From Helicobacter bizzozeronii CCUG 35545 (GTDB taxonomy: Bacteria; Campylobacterota; Campylobacteria; Campylobacterales; Helicobacteraceae), in contig CAGP01000048.1 of assembly GCA_000263275.1 (NCBI GenBank), positions 24,576 through 88,575 of the forward strand: DNA of 64,000 nt, read 5' to 3'. Below are positions 19,845-30,959 of this stretch, piece after piece. Under the pieces are notes generated by a model that was not told where the DNA came from, ran no database searches, and saw nothing but the letters and a program-made list of their open reading frames with translations. Position 1 is the first letter of the stretch; each line of letters starts with the position of its first letter. The translations under genes and the position numbers were made by a program.

Positions 19845-19973
19845 ATGAATAGCAATAACAATAGCTGTAGCAACCACAGCCACAGCAATAGCCAAAACAG
19901 CAACAATAGCAATAGCTGCAATAACAGCAACCAAAACAACAATAGCTGCAATAACAGCAACAAACAAGACTAA
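19845..19973 (+). CDS. 42-aa Asn/Ser/Cys-rich peptide
   Basis: Not a recognised family. The 42 residues are 19 Asn, 12 Ser, 3 Gln, 3 Cys, 2 His, 1 Lys, 1 Asp and the initiator Met; after Met1 there is no hydrophobic or aromatic residue. It starts MNSNNNSC, has NHSHSN at 10-15, and repeats NSCNNSN at 23-29 and 33-39. All 12 Ser codons are AGC. A strong ribosome site (AAAGGAG), its own extended -10 promoter, a 5' hairpin and a downstream stem-loop argue that it is a real gene, although short and of low complexity. Cys8, Cys25, Cys35 and the two His could bind metal. It lies close to ksgA, where H. pylori has the His/Gln-rich Hpn-like protein. Confidence 0.75.
   Translation: MNSNNNSCSNHSHSNSQNSNNSNSCNNSNQNNNSCNNSNKQD
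19911..19961 (+). repeat. Two copies of a 21-base in-frame repeat
   Basis: 19911-19931 and 19941-19961 are identical 21-base copies (period 30 bases, ten codons) inside the small peptide gene, each encoding NSCNNSN. This suggests growth of the gene by in-frame duplication. Confidence 0.9.
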
Positions 19974-19982
19974 GGTCTATCT

Positions 19983-20003
19983 CCGCTTATTAATTATAAG
20001 CGG
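19983..20003 (+). terminator. Stem-loop after the Asn/Ser-rich peptide gene
   Basis: CCGCTTAT-TAATT-ATAAGCGG: 8-bp perfect stem, 5-base loop, 10 bases after the stop codon. It is not followed by a clear T-run, but a second overlapping GGGG...CCCC hairpin (20003-20018) follows. It probably ends or stabilises the short transcript and insulates it from the convergent gene at 20063. Confidence 0.5.
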
Positions 20004-20062
20004 GGGTTAATTATCCCCTAAATCTGACAGCCGCTATGTTTTAAATCCCCGCATCTGCGTTT

Positions 20063-20347
20063 TTAAGTTGGAAATTTGGCAACACTGGGCAAGAGATACA
20101 ATGCGATCTCTTGGCTCAAGGCTTGCAATTCTTGGGCGAGCTTGTCTGCTTGGGCTTGCTCTAAATAGAGTTTGAACAAGCCATAGTCCTTGCGCCCGCT
20201 GACCTGCTCCTTTTCACTCTTTAATAAAGAAATAGCCGCATACTCAAAGCACTCAAAAAAGTAAAAGTAATCATGCCCATGTTCTAAGAGATGATCCACG
20301 ATCATGTCTTTGAGTTTCATATCCACATAGACCTCTAAGATCACCAT
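20063..20347 (-). CDS. DUF3240-family protein downstream of cznA
   Basis: 94-aa small protein, probably PII/CutA-like, of the family found beside heavy-metal RND pumps. It begins MVILEVYVDMKLKDMI and contains HLLEHGHDYFYFFECFEY with His, Cys and acidic residues that could contact metal. In the raw sequence it is fused to CznA through the run at 20362-20368. Removing one base ends CznA in TGA overlapping this ATG (TGATG), so I split them. HP0968 occupies this place in H. pylori (from memory). It may sense or tune metal export. Confidence 0.75.
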   Translation of the reverse strand: MVILEVYVDMKLKDMIVDHLLEHGHDYFYFFECFEYAAISLLKSEKEQVSGRKDYGLFKLYLEQAQADKLAQELQALSQEIALYLLPSVAKFPT

Positions 20348-23300
20348 CAAACCACCTTGTATTTTTTTAGCCACCAGCATAAACATTGGGGGCAAGAGCA
20401 AGAGCGTTAAAATGCTAGAGGTTACCAGCCCGCCTAAAACCACGATGGCTAGGGGTTTTTGCACCTCAGAGCCCACGCCATGGGAGAGCAACAAGGGGAT
20501 CAAGCCTAGCCCAGCAATGCAAGCGGTCATCAGCACGGGGCGCAAACGCCGCAAAGCCCCCTCAAAGACGCATTCCTCTACGCTCTTGCCCTGATTTAGA
20601 AGTTCTCTAAAATACCCAATCATCACCACCCCATTTAACACCGCAATCCCAAAAAGGGCGATAAAGCCCACACTAGCCGGCACAGAGATATATTCTTGGG
20701 TTAAGAAGAGGGCAATCAGCCCGCCAGTGATGGCAAAGGGGATATTGAGCAAAATTAAGAGCGAGAGGGGGACGCTTTTAAAGGTGAAAAAGAGGATAAA
20801 AAAGATCACCACAATACTAATGGGGATCACGGTCGATAGGCGTTTGTTGGCGCGTTCTTGGTTTTCAAACTGCCCGCCGTAGGTGATGTAGTAGTTGGGG
20901 GGCAGTTGCACTTTTTCAGCGATTTTAGCCTTGATCTCATCGACAAATCCGCCCAAGTCCCGCCCCACGACATTAGAACGCACCACGCTCATACGCGTGC
21001 TATTTTCACGCACAATCGCCACAGGACCATCCACTTCGCTAATGGTGGCAATGGAGGTGATGGGCACAGCAATCCTGCGTTTAGAGGTCATCTCTAAACT
21101 TTTAATGAGGGTAATATTGGTGGAGATGTCCTCTTTTTGGCGGATAATAACAGGGGTTCTAGAAATGCCCGTTGGGATAAACTCCACAATGATCCCCTCT
21201 AAAGCGGATTTGAGAAACTTAGCAAATTCATCGCTGGTGATCCCCACATTAGCCATCGCATCCCGATCGGGGGTGATGTAAAGGTAATTTAGCCCTTTGT
21301 TAAGAGCTGTAAAAACCTCGCTAGAGCCCCTGACCCCCCTAATCACCTCCACAATCTGCGCACTCAACTCATTGAGCTTATCAATGCTATTCCCAAAAAT
21401 CTTGATGGCTAAATCCCCCCGCACACCTGTAAGCATCTCTGAGATACGCATTTCAATGGGCTGGGTGAAGGCAAAGCTAATCCCCTTGTAATCCTCCAAA
21501 GATTTGAGGATTTTATCCAAGAGTTCTTGTTTGGTTTTGACACTCCATTCTTTTTTGGGGATGTAGGAGATAAACATATCAGTTTGATTGAGCCCCCCTA
21601 AATCCAAACCGAGTTCATCGGATCCCGTCCTTGCTACGATCGCCTTGACCTCTTTAACATTCTCCCTAATGGTCTTTTCAATGCGTAAGATCAAATCCTT
21701 AGATTGGTTGAGCGATATAGAGGGCACGCTATCCACACTCAGCACGCTATCCCCCTCATCTAAGTTAGGCATGAAAGCTTTACCCACAAAGGGGAAGAGC
21801 GAGAGACTGCCGGCTAAAAAGATCAAGGCCCCTAAGAGCATTTTTTTTAGGGTTTTTCAAGGCAAAACGCAAAGCGGGGGTGTAGATAAAATAAAAAAAA
21901 GCGGGTGAGGTAGGTTTCTTTATGGGGCTGGGCTTTGAGCACCATCGAGCTAATCACGGGCACCACCGTGATGGAGAGCACCAAAGTGCCCAGTAGGGCA
22001 AAGACGATACTAGAGGCTAGGGGGCGGAACATCTTGCCCTCAATGCCCTCTAAGGACAAAATGGGGACAAAAAAGACAATGATGATGATGATCCCACTCA
22101 CTACCGAGACCGCAATTTCTTTACACGAGCGATACATCGTGTGTAGCTTGGTGGTGGTGCGGTTATGGCTCAATTTCTCAAAGGCATTTTCCACCACGAC
22201 CACCGCCGAGTCGATGAGCATGCCAATGGCAATAATCAGTCCGCCCAAACTCATTAAATTGAGCGTGATCCCATTGAGTTTGATTAAAATAAAAGCCACG
22301 CTTAAGCTCAAGGGCAAGATCACCCCCACGGCTACACTGGCTCTAAAATTACCCAAGAATAAAAACAAAGTGATCACAATCAGCACGACCGCCTCTATGA
22401 GGGTTTGGGTAACCGTGTCAATGGTCTTTTTGGGTGAATTCGGAGCGATCGTAAAAAACATGGGTATGCACGCCAGCGGGCAATAAGGGCTTGATGTCTT
22501 GATCGAGTTTTTGGCGCACCTGCTTGATGATTTCACTAGAATTTGCCCCCTTAAGGGAAAGCACGAGTCCTTCTGTGGTTTCATCAATGCCATTTTTAGT
22601 AACAAAGCCTAAGCGGGTGCGGTAATGCACCACCACCTTAGCAAAATCGCGGATATGCAAAAAGCCCATTTTGGTGGAAATAGTGATGTCCCCGATCTCT
22701 TTGGGGGTGAGTGCCATGGTTTGGATTTTGACTAAAAAAGGTCTCCCCATCGCGATCCACACGCCCCGCCCCGCTATTACTCAAGTTGGCTCTAAGCGTA
22801 TTTTCTAAATCGCTAATGGAAATCCCTAAGCCTGCCATGTCATTAAAATCGGGGATCACCACAAAGGCACGGCTAAAGCCCCCAATGGAATTGACATCTG
22901 CCACCCCCGGGATCGTCCTTAACATGGGGCGGATCACAAAGTCCAAGAGTTGGCGTTTTTCCACCTCAGGCAAATTCCCATCGATGGTGAACATGAAAAT
23001 ATCAGATAGCGGGGTAACAATGGGGGCGATGCCACCATCCACCTCTGGGGGCAAATCTGGCATCACAAGGGCGAGTTTTTCATTGACAATATTGCGCGCT
23101 AGGTAAATATCCATGCCATCTTCAAAATCGATCGTGATGTCGCAAATGGCGTATTTAGAAGTGCTCCGCAAGGACTTTTCCCCTTTTAAGCCTAGCAATT
23201 CCAACTCTAGGGGGCGCACCACATTGTTTTCCATCTCCTCAGGCGAGCTGCCCGGAAGCTTTAAGATGATCTTAACTTGGGTGGGGGACATATCCGGGAA

Positions 23301-23417
23301 GGCATCAACAGGGGTGGTGAAAAAGGCATACAGCCCAGAGAGCAAGAGCAAAAAGGCACAGATCAAGATAATCAAGCGTTGGCGTAAAGAAAACTCAATG
23401 ATGGAAGCCAACATCAA
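20347..23417 (-). CDS. cznA: Cadmium/zinc/nickel efflux RND pump CznA
   Basis: Inner-membrane proton-driven heavy-metal exporter of the CusA/CzcA class, 1021 aa after repair. It has the expected RND layout: helix 1 (LIILICAFLLLLSGLYAFF), periplasmic domain with VDAFPDMSP and SPEEMENNVVRPLE, six helices around VILPLSLSVAFILIKLNG, a second periplasmic domain, and the last helix bundle. Five single-base excesses (runs near 22734-22739, 22427-22431, 21893-21900, 21841-21848 and 20362-20368) break it; each repair joins a continuous family sequence, e.g. SEFTQKTIDTVTQT. The gene next to glyS in H. pylori is cznA (HP0969), needed for nickel homeostasis and gastric colonisation. Confidence 0.92.
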
Positions 23418-24479
23418 TCATCACCTAGATTGTTTAAAATGCCCTTCAGGCTCACTAAAGCCCCGGCGGCGACTTTGGCATGCGGATTAATATTTTTATT
23501 GCTGATCACAAAAACACGGGTGCGCTCCTCAATGATTTGCACGGGGGTGGGCATAAAACCCTTGGGCGTGCGGATGAACATTAGGTAATCTTGATCGTTG
23601 CGGATAATTGCGCTGGAGGGGACAATCAAGGAGTTTTTGGGCTTGAACCCCTCAATATAGACATCGACCACCTCGCCCACATGGTAATTGTGCGCATCGA
23701 TAAAGGCGGTAGCTAAAATGGTGTTGGAGTTGCGATCCAGCACCACAGAGATACTCTGAATCACCCCAATTTTATTCCCCAGCCCGTCCAACACATGCGA
23801 GCCTTTTTTTAATGTATCTAGAGAGGCTGACGGGTAATTTGATGCGCGCGATCAAATCGTTATTTTCAGCGATGCGGATATAGGTCGTAAAAGGGAGGAT
23901 TTTTTCGCCCAACACTTTGGGGGCGATGGATAAAACGCCGCTATTGCGCGCGATGATCTTAAAGCCATAAAGCCCCATGGGTTTTTTAGGGTCAATCCCA
24001 AAGTTGCGGAAAGTGTCTTCTAGTTGGCGCACTCTTAGGCGCATCTCTTCGCTGATAAGGTGGCTGTTTTGATACTCCCTTTTGGCAATCACGCCTTGCT
24101 TGTAGAGCTTGTAATCTTTGGAGCTCACATCTAGGGCAACCTTGAGTTTGTTTTGGCTATTTTGCAACTGGAAGTAAAGGTTGCTCAAATCAATGGAGCT
24201 AATCTCACAGATGAGATCGCCCCTTTTGACATATTCGCCCTCGCTCTTGTAAATGGCGACCACGGTGGCGTTAAAACTCAAGCTTTGAATCACCGTGTGT
24301 TTGGGGTTGGAGTTGTTAAAATCAATCACAGCGTTAAAGGGCAAGCCCTTTGTCCCAAATTTTTTATCTAGGGGAACAACACTAATCCCCAAGCTATCAA
24401 TTTGCTTTTGGGTCAAAACAATTTCATCATAAGCCCCCAAAACCCCCAAAAAGAGCAACAAGCAGACCCAGATTTTCAT
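23414..24479 (-). CDS. cznB: CznB, membrane-fusion subunit of the metal efflux pump
   Basis: Periplasmic adaptor (354 aa after repair) linking CznA to the outer-membrane channel. A signal peptide (KIWVCLLLFLGVLGAY) is followed by the barrel-sandwich segment VVAIYKSEGEYVKRGDLICEI and a helical hairpin (LQNSQNKLKVALDV). The frame breaks in the T-run at 23804-23810; one base fewer gives SRYIKKGSHVLDGLGNKIG. It overlaps cznC and cznA by 4 bases each, so the three are coupled. Confidence 0.9.
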
Positions 24480-25745
24480 TGGGGTCCCTTAATGCGTGTG
24501 AAAGTCTGCCCCAGTGTCTCTTCTAAAAGGGCGGTGATATTCACATATTCGATCTTAGCCTCTGCCAAAGCGATCAGGGCATCCATGTAGGAATTTTGGT
24601 AAATCAAATATTCAAAGAGCCCGATTTTTTGGGCTTCATAGGCAATGCGCCCCATCTCCATTAACTTAGCTTTGTTATCAATGGCTTCAATTTGGATTTT
24701 CATGTATTTTTCTTTGGTTTGGAGCTGGTTGAGGTAGGCACGGGCGTTGATCCCTATGTTGCGTTTCATCACCACATTTTTAGCCCGTGTGCCATTCTCT
24801 AGGGCTAAAAACTTGCGTTTCAAGTGGATATTTTTAGGCGTTACAGGTAGGGGGATATTAAATTCAATAGAAAAGTTGGTCGCTGAGTTATAACTCTCTG
24901 CCCCCAAACCAAATTCAAAATTATGGAAGACATCGCGGTTAGCCAAATTGGCATTCACCTTATAATCTTTTGCGCTCAAATCCAGCACTTCCACATACAA
25001 GGAATGATCCAAGATTCGCTGCAGCCCATACTCCCCAATACGCACATATTCAAATTGCAAACCCGGAATTTTGATGAGGTGATCTTTGTCTAAGAAGGTG
25101 CTAAAATCGGCGTTTTTGGAGACGACAGGATGCACGATGGCTAACATGGTGTTGAGCGTTTTTTCTTGGTTGATGATTAAGGTTTCCATGTTGATCTTGG
25201 CTAATTTGGATTCCAAATAGGAGTTTTTGAAGTTGATATAGTCCTTTTCAGACATGCTCCCTGCTTGGACCTTGCGTTGGGCGGCATTGAGCTGGGATAA
25301 AAAAAATCTGTTCTCTACGCGCATAAATATTGTGTTTTTCAATGTTTAAAATGTAGTTCAGATAGAGGCGTTTTGCCCCAATAAAGGCGAGATTGCGGCT
25401 GAGCTCATAACTCTTGCGGTATTGCACATTTTTAATCGAAAGACTGCGGGCTAAAAGACGGCTAACCCATGGGAGTTTGGGTTTGATCATCAGCACGGTT
25501 CTAGGCTGGGCCTCAGCAATGCCTTGGTAGTTGCGCACCATAGAGGTTTCATTGGAGATAAAGGGGAAATCCCAAGCATTGGTGGATTTTTGCTCCTCCA
25601 AAAGGCTAATAAACTCTGCCTTTTTTTGGATCAATTCCATCGAATTATGCTCGACTCGTTTGAAAAATTCCTCTACAGAAAAGGTTTTAGCACTTAAAAA
25701 GCTGACTAAAAGGCTTGCGGTTAGCCAAAGGGTTTTAAAACGCAA
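24476..25745 (-). CDS. cznC: CznC, outer-membrane channel of the metal efflux pump
   Basis: TolC-family outer-membrane efflux protein (422 aa after repair). It has a signal peptide (LWLTASLLVSFLSAKT) followed by VEEFFKRVEHNSMELIQKKAE, then long helices with a second repeat (EAIDNKAKLMEMGRIAYEAQ). The break in the run 25299-25306 separates YARREQIF from LSQLNAAQRKVQ; one base fewer repairs it. It starts 4 bases after the repaired glyS stop, so the operon is glyS-cznC-cznB-cznA-DUF3240. Confidence 0.9.
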
Positions 25746-25748
25746 GCC

Positions 25749-27836
25749 CTACAATTCCTTAATATCCGCCACACTCAAAAATTCCCGACAAATTAAAAAG
25801 AGTAAGCTTTTGCGGTTATTTTTGGATTTGGGGGTTGGGATCGTTGATGAGCACTTTTTCAAAGAAAAGCTCTAGAGGGACCTTGAGGGCAAATAGGGCG
25901 TGGATTTTATCCCCCCATTGGGGGAATGTGCTTTTTTGCAAGTTCAAGTAAGCCTCATAAAGCCCTTGTTCGCTGGCATCTTGAAAAAGGGTTGGATCGG
26001 GGTTGCTGGCATGTTGTGTGTCTTGGGTGATATTAGCGACTCGTTTAAACACACTCACCAACTGCTTAGAATCCTCCACTTGATCTAAAAAATCTTGCAA
26101 GGCATAGAGTTTGTTAGCCATTTGGCAAATCTCATAATCTTGCCCCCCCAAGGTTTCAATGCCTTTTAGCACACTTTTGTAAAGATTAGGGGTTTTGGCA
26201 CCTAACACATGGGAGAGTCGTTCCAGCATGAACTCTCTTAGCAAAGAGAGATCAAAGGGGGCATAATGGGCGCTAAGGGTTTGCAAATCGGCTTGGAGAT
26301 TAAAGGGCAGGTTGTAGTGCAAGCAGATACGCAACACGCCATTACACGCACGGCGCAACGCAAAGGGGTCTTTAGAACCCGTAGGGATTTTACCCACACT
26401 AAAAAGAGCCAACAAGCTATCTAGTTTGATACTCAACGCCAAGAGCGCGCCTAAAAAAGTGCTGGGTAAGGGCGCACCCTCAGCGATGGGGTGATATTGT
26501 TCTTTAAGTGCGGTGCAAATCTCTAGGCTTTTGTGGTGGTGCTTGGCATAGTAAGAGCCCATCACGCCTTGCAACTCGGGGAACTCATAGACCACTTCGC
26601 TCAACAAGTCCGCCTTGGCTAGGTGCAAGGACTCTAAAAGTTGGGCTTGCAAAACCTCTTGGGCTTGGGTGTTGGGGGCGTATTTTTGGGCTAAAAAGAG
26701 GGCGATTTTTTGCTCACGCCCCACTTTGTCTTCCAAGCTCCCCAAACCCTGCATAAAAGCGATCTTATCTAGGGCTGGGGCTACATGTTCCCATTCGATG
26801 GATTTTTTCAAATCGTTTTGGTAAAAAAACACGGCATCGCTTAGGCGTGCGCGCAAGACCTTTTGGTTGCCCGCTAAAATGGTGGCAAAATCTTGGGGGT
26901 GTTGCAAGGGCGCATTGCTCACCACAATAAAGCCATTATTGAGCGTGCCCTCTTTGAAGGTGGCAAAATAGCGTTGGTGCTCCTTCATGGAGGTGGTGAT
27001 AACCTCTGTGGGCAAATCCAAAAAAGGTGCGATCAAAAAGCCCATAAAGGGCTGTGGGGTAGGTGGTGATGGCGATCACCTCCTCTAAAAGCTCGGGATC
27101 AATCTGGACCTGCACGCCATGTTCTTGCTCTAGGGCGGCAATCTCATGCAAGATTTTTTGCTTGGCGTTTGTCGGGGTCTAAGATCACAAAACCTTCTTG
27201 CAGGGTTTTAAAATAAGCCTCTATGCTGGGCGTTTCGTGGTAGGCAAAACTCTTAGCCACATGGATTTTAGTCGCACGCTTGGCACTGCAGCCATAGGCT
27301 TGTTGGCAAGCCTCTAGGGACACAAGATCAGCCCCAAAAATCACGCAAATATTATGGATGGGGCGTATAAAGCGTTCTGGCACACTGCCCCACGCCATGC
27401 TTTTGCCAAAATCTAGCGATCGCAAAAACTCCAACAAAATGCCATCTAAAAGCGTGGTGGTGGCAATGGGTGCGCTCTGCACCACAGCATACAAGACTTC
27501 CTTATTGTTTTTAAGTGCCGTGCTAAAGGCTTGGGCGGGGTCTAACTCCAACTTGGTATAAAACTTCTGCCCGATGGCATTGAGCTGGTGATCGCTCATC
27601 GCCACACTTAAGGGGGGACCAAAGTGTTCGATTTGTTTGGCTGGGGTGTGGGTGGGGAAATCTAGGGCATGCAAAACAAGGCGTGTGGGGGCATAATAGC
27701 TATGCAATTCGCCTTTAAAATCCACTTGGTGGTTTTGCAGGGCTTGGTGGAATTTGTCTAGGATGTGTTTAAATTCTGCTAACAAAGCCTTAGCGGGCAT
27801 CTCTTCAACTAGAACTTCAATGAGTAATGGATTCAA
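25749..27836 (-). CDS. glyS: Glycine--tRNA ligase beta subunit
   Basis: Beta chain of the tetrameric bacterial glycyl-tRNA synthetase, 694 aa after repair. The N-terminus LLIEVLVEEMPAKAL is the family signature; KEHQRYFATF and GSKDPFALRRACNGV mark the HD-like core. Three single-base excesses (runs at 27154-27159, near 27049-27051 and at 25819-25823) split it. The last repair extends the end past the raw stop at 25816 to NNRKSLLFLICREFLSV and VADIKEL, the normal C-terminus, 3 bases before cznC. It corresponds to HP0972. Confidence 0.93.
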
Positions 27837-27891
27837 GTAAGCTCCTATGCGTGAATCAGGCTAGCCATTAATAGTTATCAAGGGTTACTTA

Positions 27892-27900
27892 TGTTAAGAT
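27892..27900 (+). promoter_or_regulatory. Extended -10 box of the gene at 27941
   Basis: TGT-TAAGAT in the 104-base divergent gap between glyS and the rightward gene; transcription would start near 27907. AAAGG lies about 7 bases before the ATG at 27941. Confidence 0.45.
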
Positions 27901-27940
27901 TATAGCAAAACTTAAAGTGAAAAACTCTTAAAGGTTTGTC

Positions 27941-28747
27941 ATGTGGGCTTGGGGATTTTTCCGCCATGTTTTTGTGCTGGCAGTTTTGGGTGGTGCGGTG
28001 GTGAGTGGGGTAGCAGCCAAGCCTAACTTTGTGGAATGTATGAATCCTAGTCATTTTAATTTGGAACAAAAAAAGGTTTTGGTCTATGCCTACCATTATG
28101 GTTCTAAAGAAAATTTAGGCTATGAGATGGCGGCCATTGCATGGAAAGAGTCGTGTGCGGGGGCTTATCGAGTCAATTTTGATGAGACAAGTGCGGGGAT
28201 TTACCATGCCTATATCCCAGCTGTCTTGAAGTTTTACAACGAGGGGCAGACTCCTTTTATGAAAAGTTACTATGGCGATCTGCTCATCAGAGATCGCAAT
28301 TTTGCTTCCCGAATCGCCCTAGATACTTTGGTCAGTTTCAAGCGTATCCACAAGGGCAACCTCAAAGAGACGATTCGGGCTTACTATATCCAAAGAGCCA
28401 AACACCCAGCTATGGCTAACCAAGAAGCCGATGAATATTACCAAGACCTCCTAACCAAGATCAAAACCCTACAAAGCCTCATGCCCACCTTAGAGCAGTT
28501 TGTTAGAGAACATGAACACAAGCCCAAAACCCCCCTTTATGCCCAATCTGAATTGCCCTACCAACCCCCCAAGCAAACCAAGAAAAAACCGCCTAGAAAG
28601 ACCTATAAAAAACCCTCTAAACCCAGAACAACCCAGCACCACAAGCCCAAACCCAAAGTGGAGCCAACCCACCACACACAGCCCAAACCCAAAAAGCGTC
28701 AAGAGGATGATGGGATTTTCTTGATGCAAGAAGCCCCGGTGTTTTGA
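27941..28747 (+). CDS. Exported lytic-transglycosylase-like protein with Lys/Pro-rich tail (HP0973-like)
   Basis: 268-aa exported protein. The signal peptide is [16 protein letters not shown]. The first domain resembles a lysozyme-fold transglycosylase: [15 protein letters not shown] places a Glu in the usual catalytic context, followed by [16 protein letters not shown]. From about residue 200 the sequence is an extended Lys/Pro/Thr/His tail ([16 protein letters not shown] and similar) that may bind peptidoglycan or span the wall. The role is not known; position and length match HP0973 of H. pylori. The stop overlaps the gpmI start (TGATG). Confidence 0.6.
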   Translation: MWAWGFFRHVFVLAVLGGAVVSGVAAKPNFVECMNPSHFNLEQKKVLVYAYHYGSKENLGYEMAAIAWKESCAGAYRVNFDETSAGIYHAYIPAVLKFYNEGQTPFMKSYYGDLLIRDRNFASRIALDTLVSFKRIHKGNLKETIRAYYIQRAKHPAMANQEADEYYQDLLTKIKTLQSLMPTLEQFVREHEHKPKTPLYAQSELPYQPPKQTKKKPPRKTYKKPSKPRTTQHHKPKPKVEPTHHTQPKPKKRQEDDGIFLMQEAPVF

Positions 28748-30234
28748 TGCAAAAGACATTGTTGATCATCACCGATGGGGTGGGGCATAGCGACACAAAG
28801 GAGGGCAATGCCTTTTACCATGCCAAAAAACCCACCTATGATTGGATGTTGGCTCATTTGCCCCATAGTTTATTGAGTACGCATGGTCTTAGCGTAGGTC
28901 TGCCTGAGGGGCAAATGGGCAATTCTGAGGTGGGGCATATGTGCATTGGGGCAGGGCGTGTGCTCTATCAAAATTTGGTCAAAATCTCCAAGGCGTTTGA
29001 AGAGGATTGCATGGAGGATAACCCCGCCTTCAGGCATGTAGTGGATAACGCCCACATTGTGCATGTGCTGGGCTTGATGAGCGATGGGGGCGTGCATGCC
29101 CATATCGATCACCTCATTGGCATGGCATTGCTCTTAGAGCGGATGGGCAAAAAGGTGTGGTTACACTTGATCACCGATGGGCGCGATGTGTTGCCCACCA
29201 GCGCACTAGAATACCTCAAATTAATCTCTTGCATTTGCAACCACAATATCGCCATCGCCACCATTTCTGGGCGTTTCTTTGCGATGGATCGCGACAAACG
29301 CTATGATCGCATTTTAGCCGCCTATGAAAGCATCGTGCATGCCCAAAATAAAACCATATTAGGGCCTCCAGCCTACATTGAATCCATGTATGCCCGCAAT
29401 ATTTACGATGAATTTATACAGCCCGCCAGCTTTGGGCACTACAAGGGCATGTTTGATGGCGAGGGGGTGATTTTTGTCAATTTCCGCAGTGATCGGGCTA
29501 GGGAACTCACCCAAGCCTTAAGCGGGGATTTAAACATGTTTAAAGGGCTGAAGGAATGTGGGGCGGGCGCACCCGAGTTGGTGATCGCCACGATGACCAG
29601 TTATAGCGCGGATTTTAAGCACCCGGTGTTCTTCCCTAAGTTGGAGATTACAGACACGCTTGCCCAAGTGGTCTCCCAAGCCAACTTAAGCCAAGTGCAT
29701 ATTGCCGAGAGTGAAAAATACGCCCATGTGAGTTTTTTTATCAATGGCGGGGTTGAAGAACCCTTTGCTAACGAGGAGCGCATTTTAATCCCTAGCCCTA
29801 AAGTCCCCACCTACGATCTCTGCCCACAGATGCGCGCACCTGAAATCGCTCAGGCAATTATAGCGAGCATGCGCGCGGGTAAGGACTTGATCATCGCCAA
29901 CTTTGCTAATGGGGACATGGTCGGGCACACGGGCAATTTTGAGGCTTGTATCCAAGCCATAGAGGCTTTGGATAGCGCGCTAGGTCAGGTGCTCAAGGTG
30001 GCTCAGGAATTGGGCTATGCGATGCTTTTAACCAGCGACCATGGGAATTGCGAGCAAATGTATAACACCAAAGAGGGCGTGCTCACCAACCACACCACTA
30101 ACCCGGTTTATTGTTTTGTGATGGGGCAGGATGCCAAACAGATCAAGTCCGGCGCGCTTAATCATGTCGCTGCTAGCGTGCTCAAACTAATGGGCTTGCC
30201 TATTCCTAGCGTGATGGACGACCCCCTATTTTAG
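28747..30234 (+). CDS. gpmI: 2,3-bisphosphoglycerate-independent phosphoglycerate mutase
   Basis: Glycolysis/gluconeogenesis enzyme with two metal ions. [14 protein letters not shown] holds the catalytic Ser, and [10 protein letters not shown] and [11 protein letters not shown] are the metal sites. It is intact at about 495 aa. I chose ATG 28747, which overlaps the previous stop. It is convergent with the gene ending at 30231. It corresponds to HP0974. Confidence 0.96.
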   Translation: MQKTLLIITDGVGHSDTKEGNAFYHAKKPTYDWMLAHLPHSLLSTHGLSVGLPEGQMGNSEVGHMCIGAGRVLYQNLVKISKAFEEDCMEDNPAFRHVVDNAHIVHVLGLMSDGGVHAHIDHLIGMALLLERMGKKVWLHLITDGRDVLPTSALEYLKLISCICNHNIAIATISGRFFAMDRDKRYDRILAAYESIVHAQNKTILGPPAYIESMYARNIYDEFIQPASFGHYKGMFDGEGVIFVNFRSDRARELTQALSGDLNMFKGLKECGAGAPELVIATMTSYSADFKHPVFFPKLEITDTLAQVVSQANLSQVHIAESEKYAHVSFFINGGVEEPFANEERILIPSPKVPTYDLCPQMRAPEIAQAIIASMRAGKDLIIANFANGDMVGHTGNFEACIQAIEALDSALGQVLKVAQELGYAMLLTSDHGNCEQMYNTKEGVLTNHTTNPVYCFVMGQDAKQIKSGALNHVAASVLKLMGLPIPSVMDDPLF

Positions 30235-30953
30235 GGGATTGCGCTAATCACTAGCCCCTTATGCGTGAGGGTGGCAATTTGCTTGGTGCAATAAAATGCG
30301 GGCAGGGGGCAATACAGGCTATCTTGCGGGGCGTTTTGGATATGAAAATGCCCTTCAATGACCCCATCTAGCTTGCCTTGCGTGCCTTTGTGGTAGTGTT
30401 TTAAACGCTCTTGCTTAAAGCACGCCCAGTCTGCTGGATTCAAATGCCATTCTCTGATCTTTTTCTTTTTGATCGGGCGGGCGATGTAAGGGTAAAGCTT
30501 ACTGATTCGATCCAAAAACCCCAAGATTTTACACGATAGCGCACTGGATAAAAGACGGATGTAAATTTCATACCCCCAGCCCAAAAACAAATCCCCATGG
30601 GCGAGTAGGTAGGTTTGATTTTGGTAGGCAAAGGCTAAGGGCTGGCACTTGCGGGGGTAAATGGTGGCATATTGAGTCAAGTTAGCCCAATATTTTAAGC
30701 CGATGTCGTGATTGCCCTCAAAGTAAAAGATCGTGCTTTTTTGGCTAAGGATACGCAGTTGTTCTAAAATCAAGGCATGGGGTTTATAGCTACTGCGCAC
30801 ACTCCCCATTAAAATTTGGAAAATATCCCCCATTAAAAACAGCTGTGGGGGCGGATTGGCAATTAAGCCATCAAGCAAACGGGGGAGGTGGGGGCTACCC
30901 TCCTGGTGGTGGGCATCGGCAACAAAGATCGCCCCCTCCGCCAAAGCCGCCAC
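30231..30953 (-). CDS. LpxH-like metallophosphoesterase
   Basis: Calcineurin-fold phosphoesterase, 240 aa, related to UDP-2,3-diacylglucosamine hydrolases of lipid A synthesis. Metal motifs in order: FVADAHHQ (the usual D-x-H), LFLMGDIFQ (G-D), [12 protein letters not shown] (GNHD), LAHGDLFLG and IEGHFHIQ (GH-x-H). It starts at GTG 30953, 6 bases after thiS. It is either the LpxH of this organism or a relative; the sequence alone does not separate them. Confidence 0.7.
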   Translation of the reverse strand: MAALAEGAIFVADAHHQEGSPHLPRLLDGLIANPPPQLFLMGDIFQILMGSVRSSYKPHALILEQLRILSQKSTIFYFEGNHDIGLKYWANLTQYATIYPRKCQPLAFAYQNQTYLLAHGDLFLGWGYEIYIRLLSSALSCKILGFLDRISKLYPYIARPIKKKKIREWHLNPADWACFKQERLKHYHKGTQGKLDGVIEGHFHIQNAPQDSLYCPLPAFYCTKQIATLTHKGLVISAIP

Positions 30954-30959
30954 AAAGGC

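Noticed and set aside
19758..19967. Minus-strand frame rich in Ala/Val/Ile opposite the Asn/Ser peptide
   Set aside because: It is the complement of the repeat-rich gene (AGC/AAC/AAT read backwards gives Ala/Val/Ile-type codons); promoter and ribosome site lie on the plus strand.
19845..19973. CRISPR-like or minisatellite array
   Set aside because: There are only two 21-base copies with a 30-base period, in frame with a coding sequence and without spacers.
20063..23417. Fragmented CznA as a decaying pseudogene
   Set aside because: All breaks are single-base run excesses, and cznB, cznC and the downstream DUF3240 gene have the same error type and intact motifs.
30223..30238. CCCCTA/TAGGGG palindrome at the end of gpmI as a terminator
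   Set aside because: It overlaps the stop codon, has a 6-bp stem only and no T-run on either strand.
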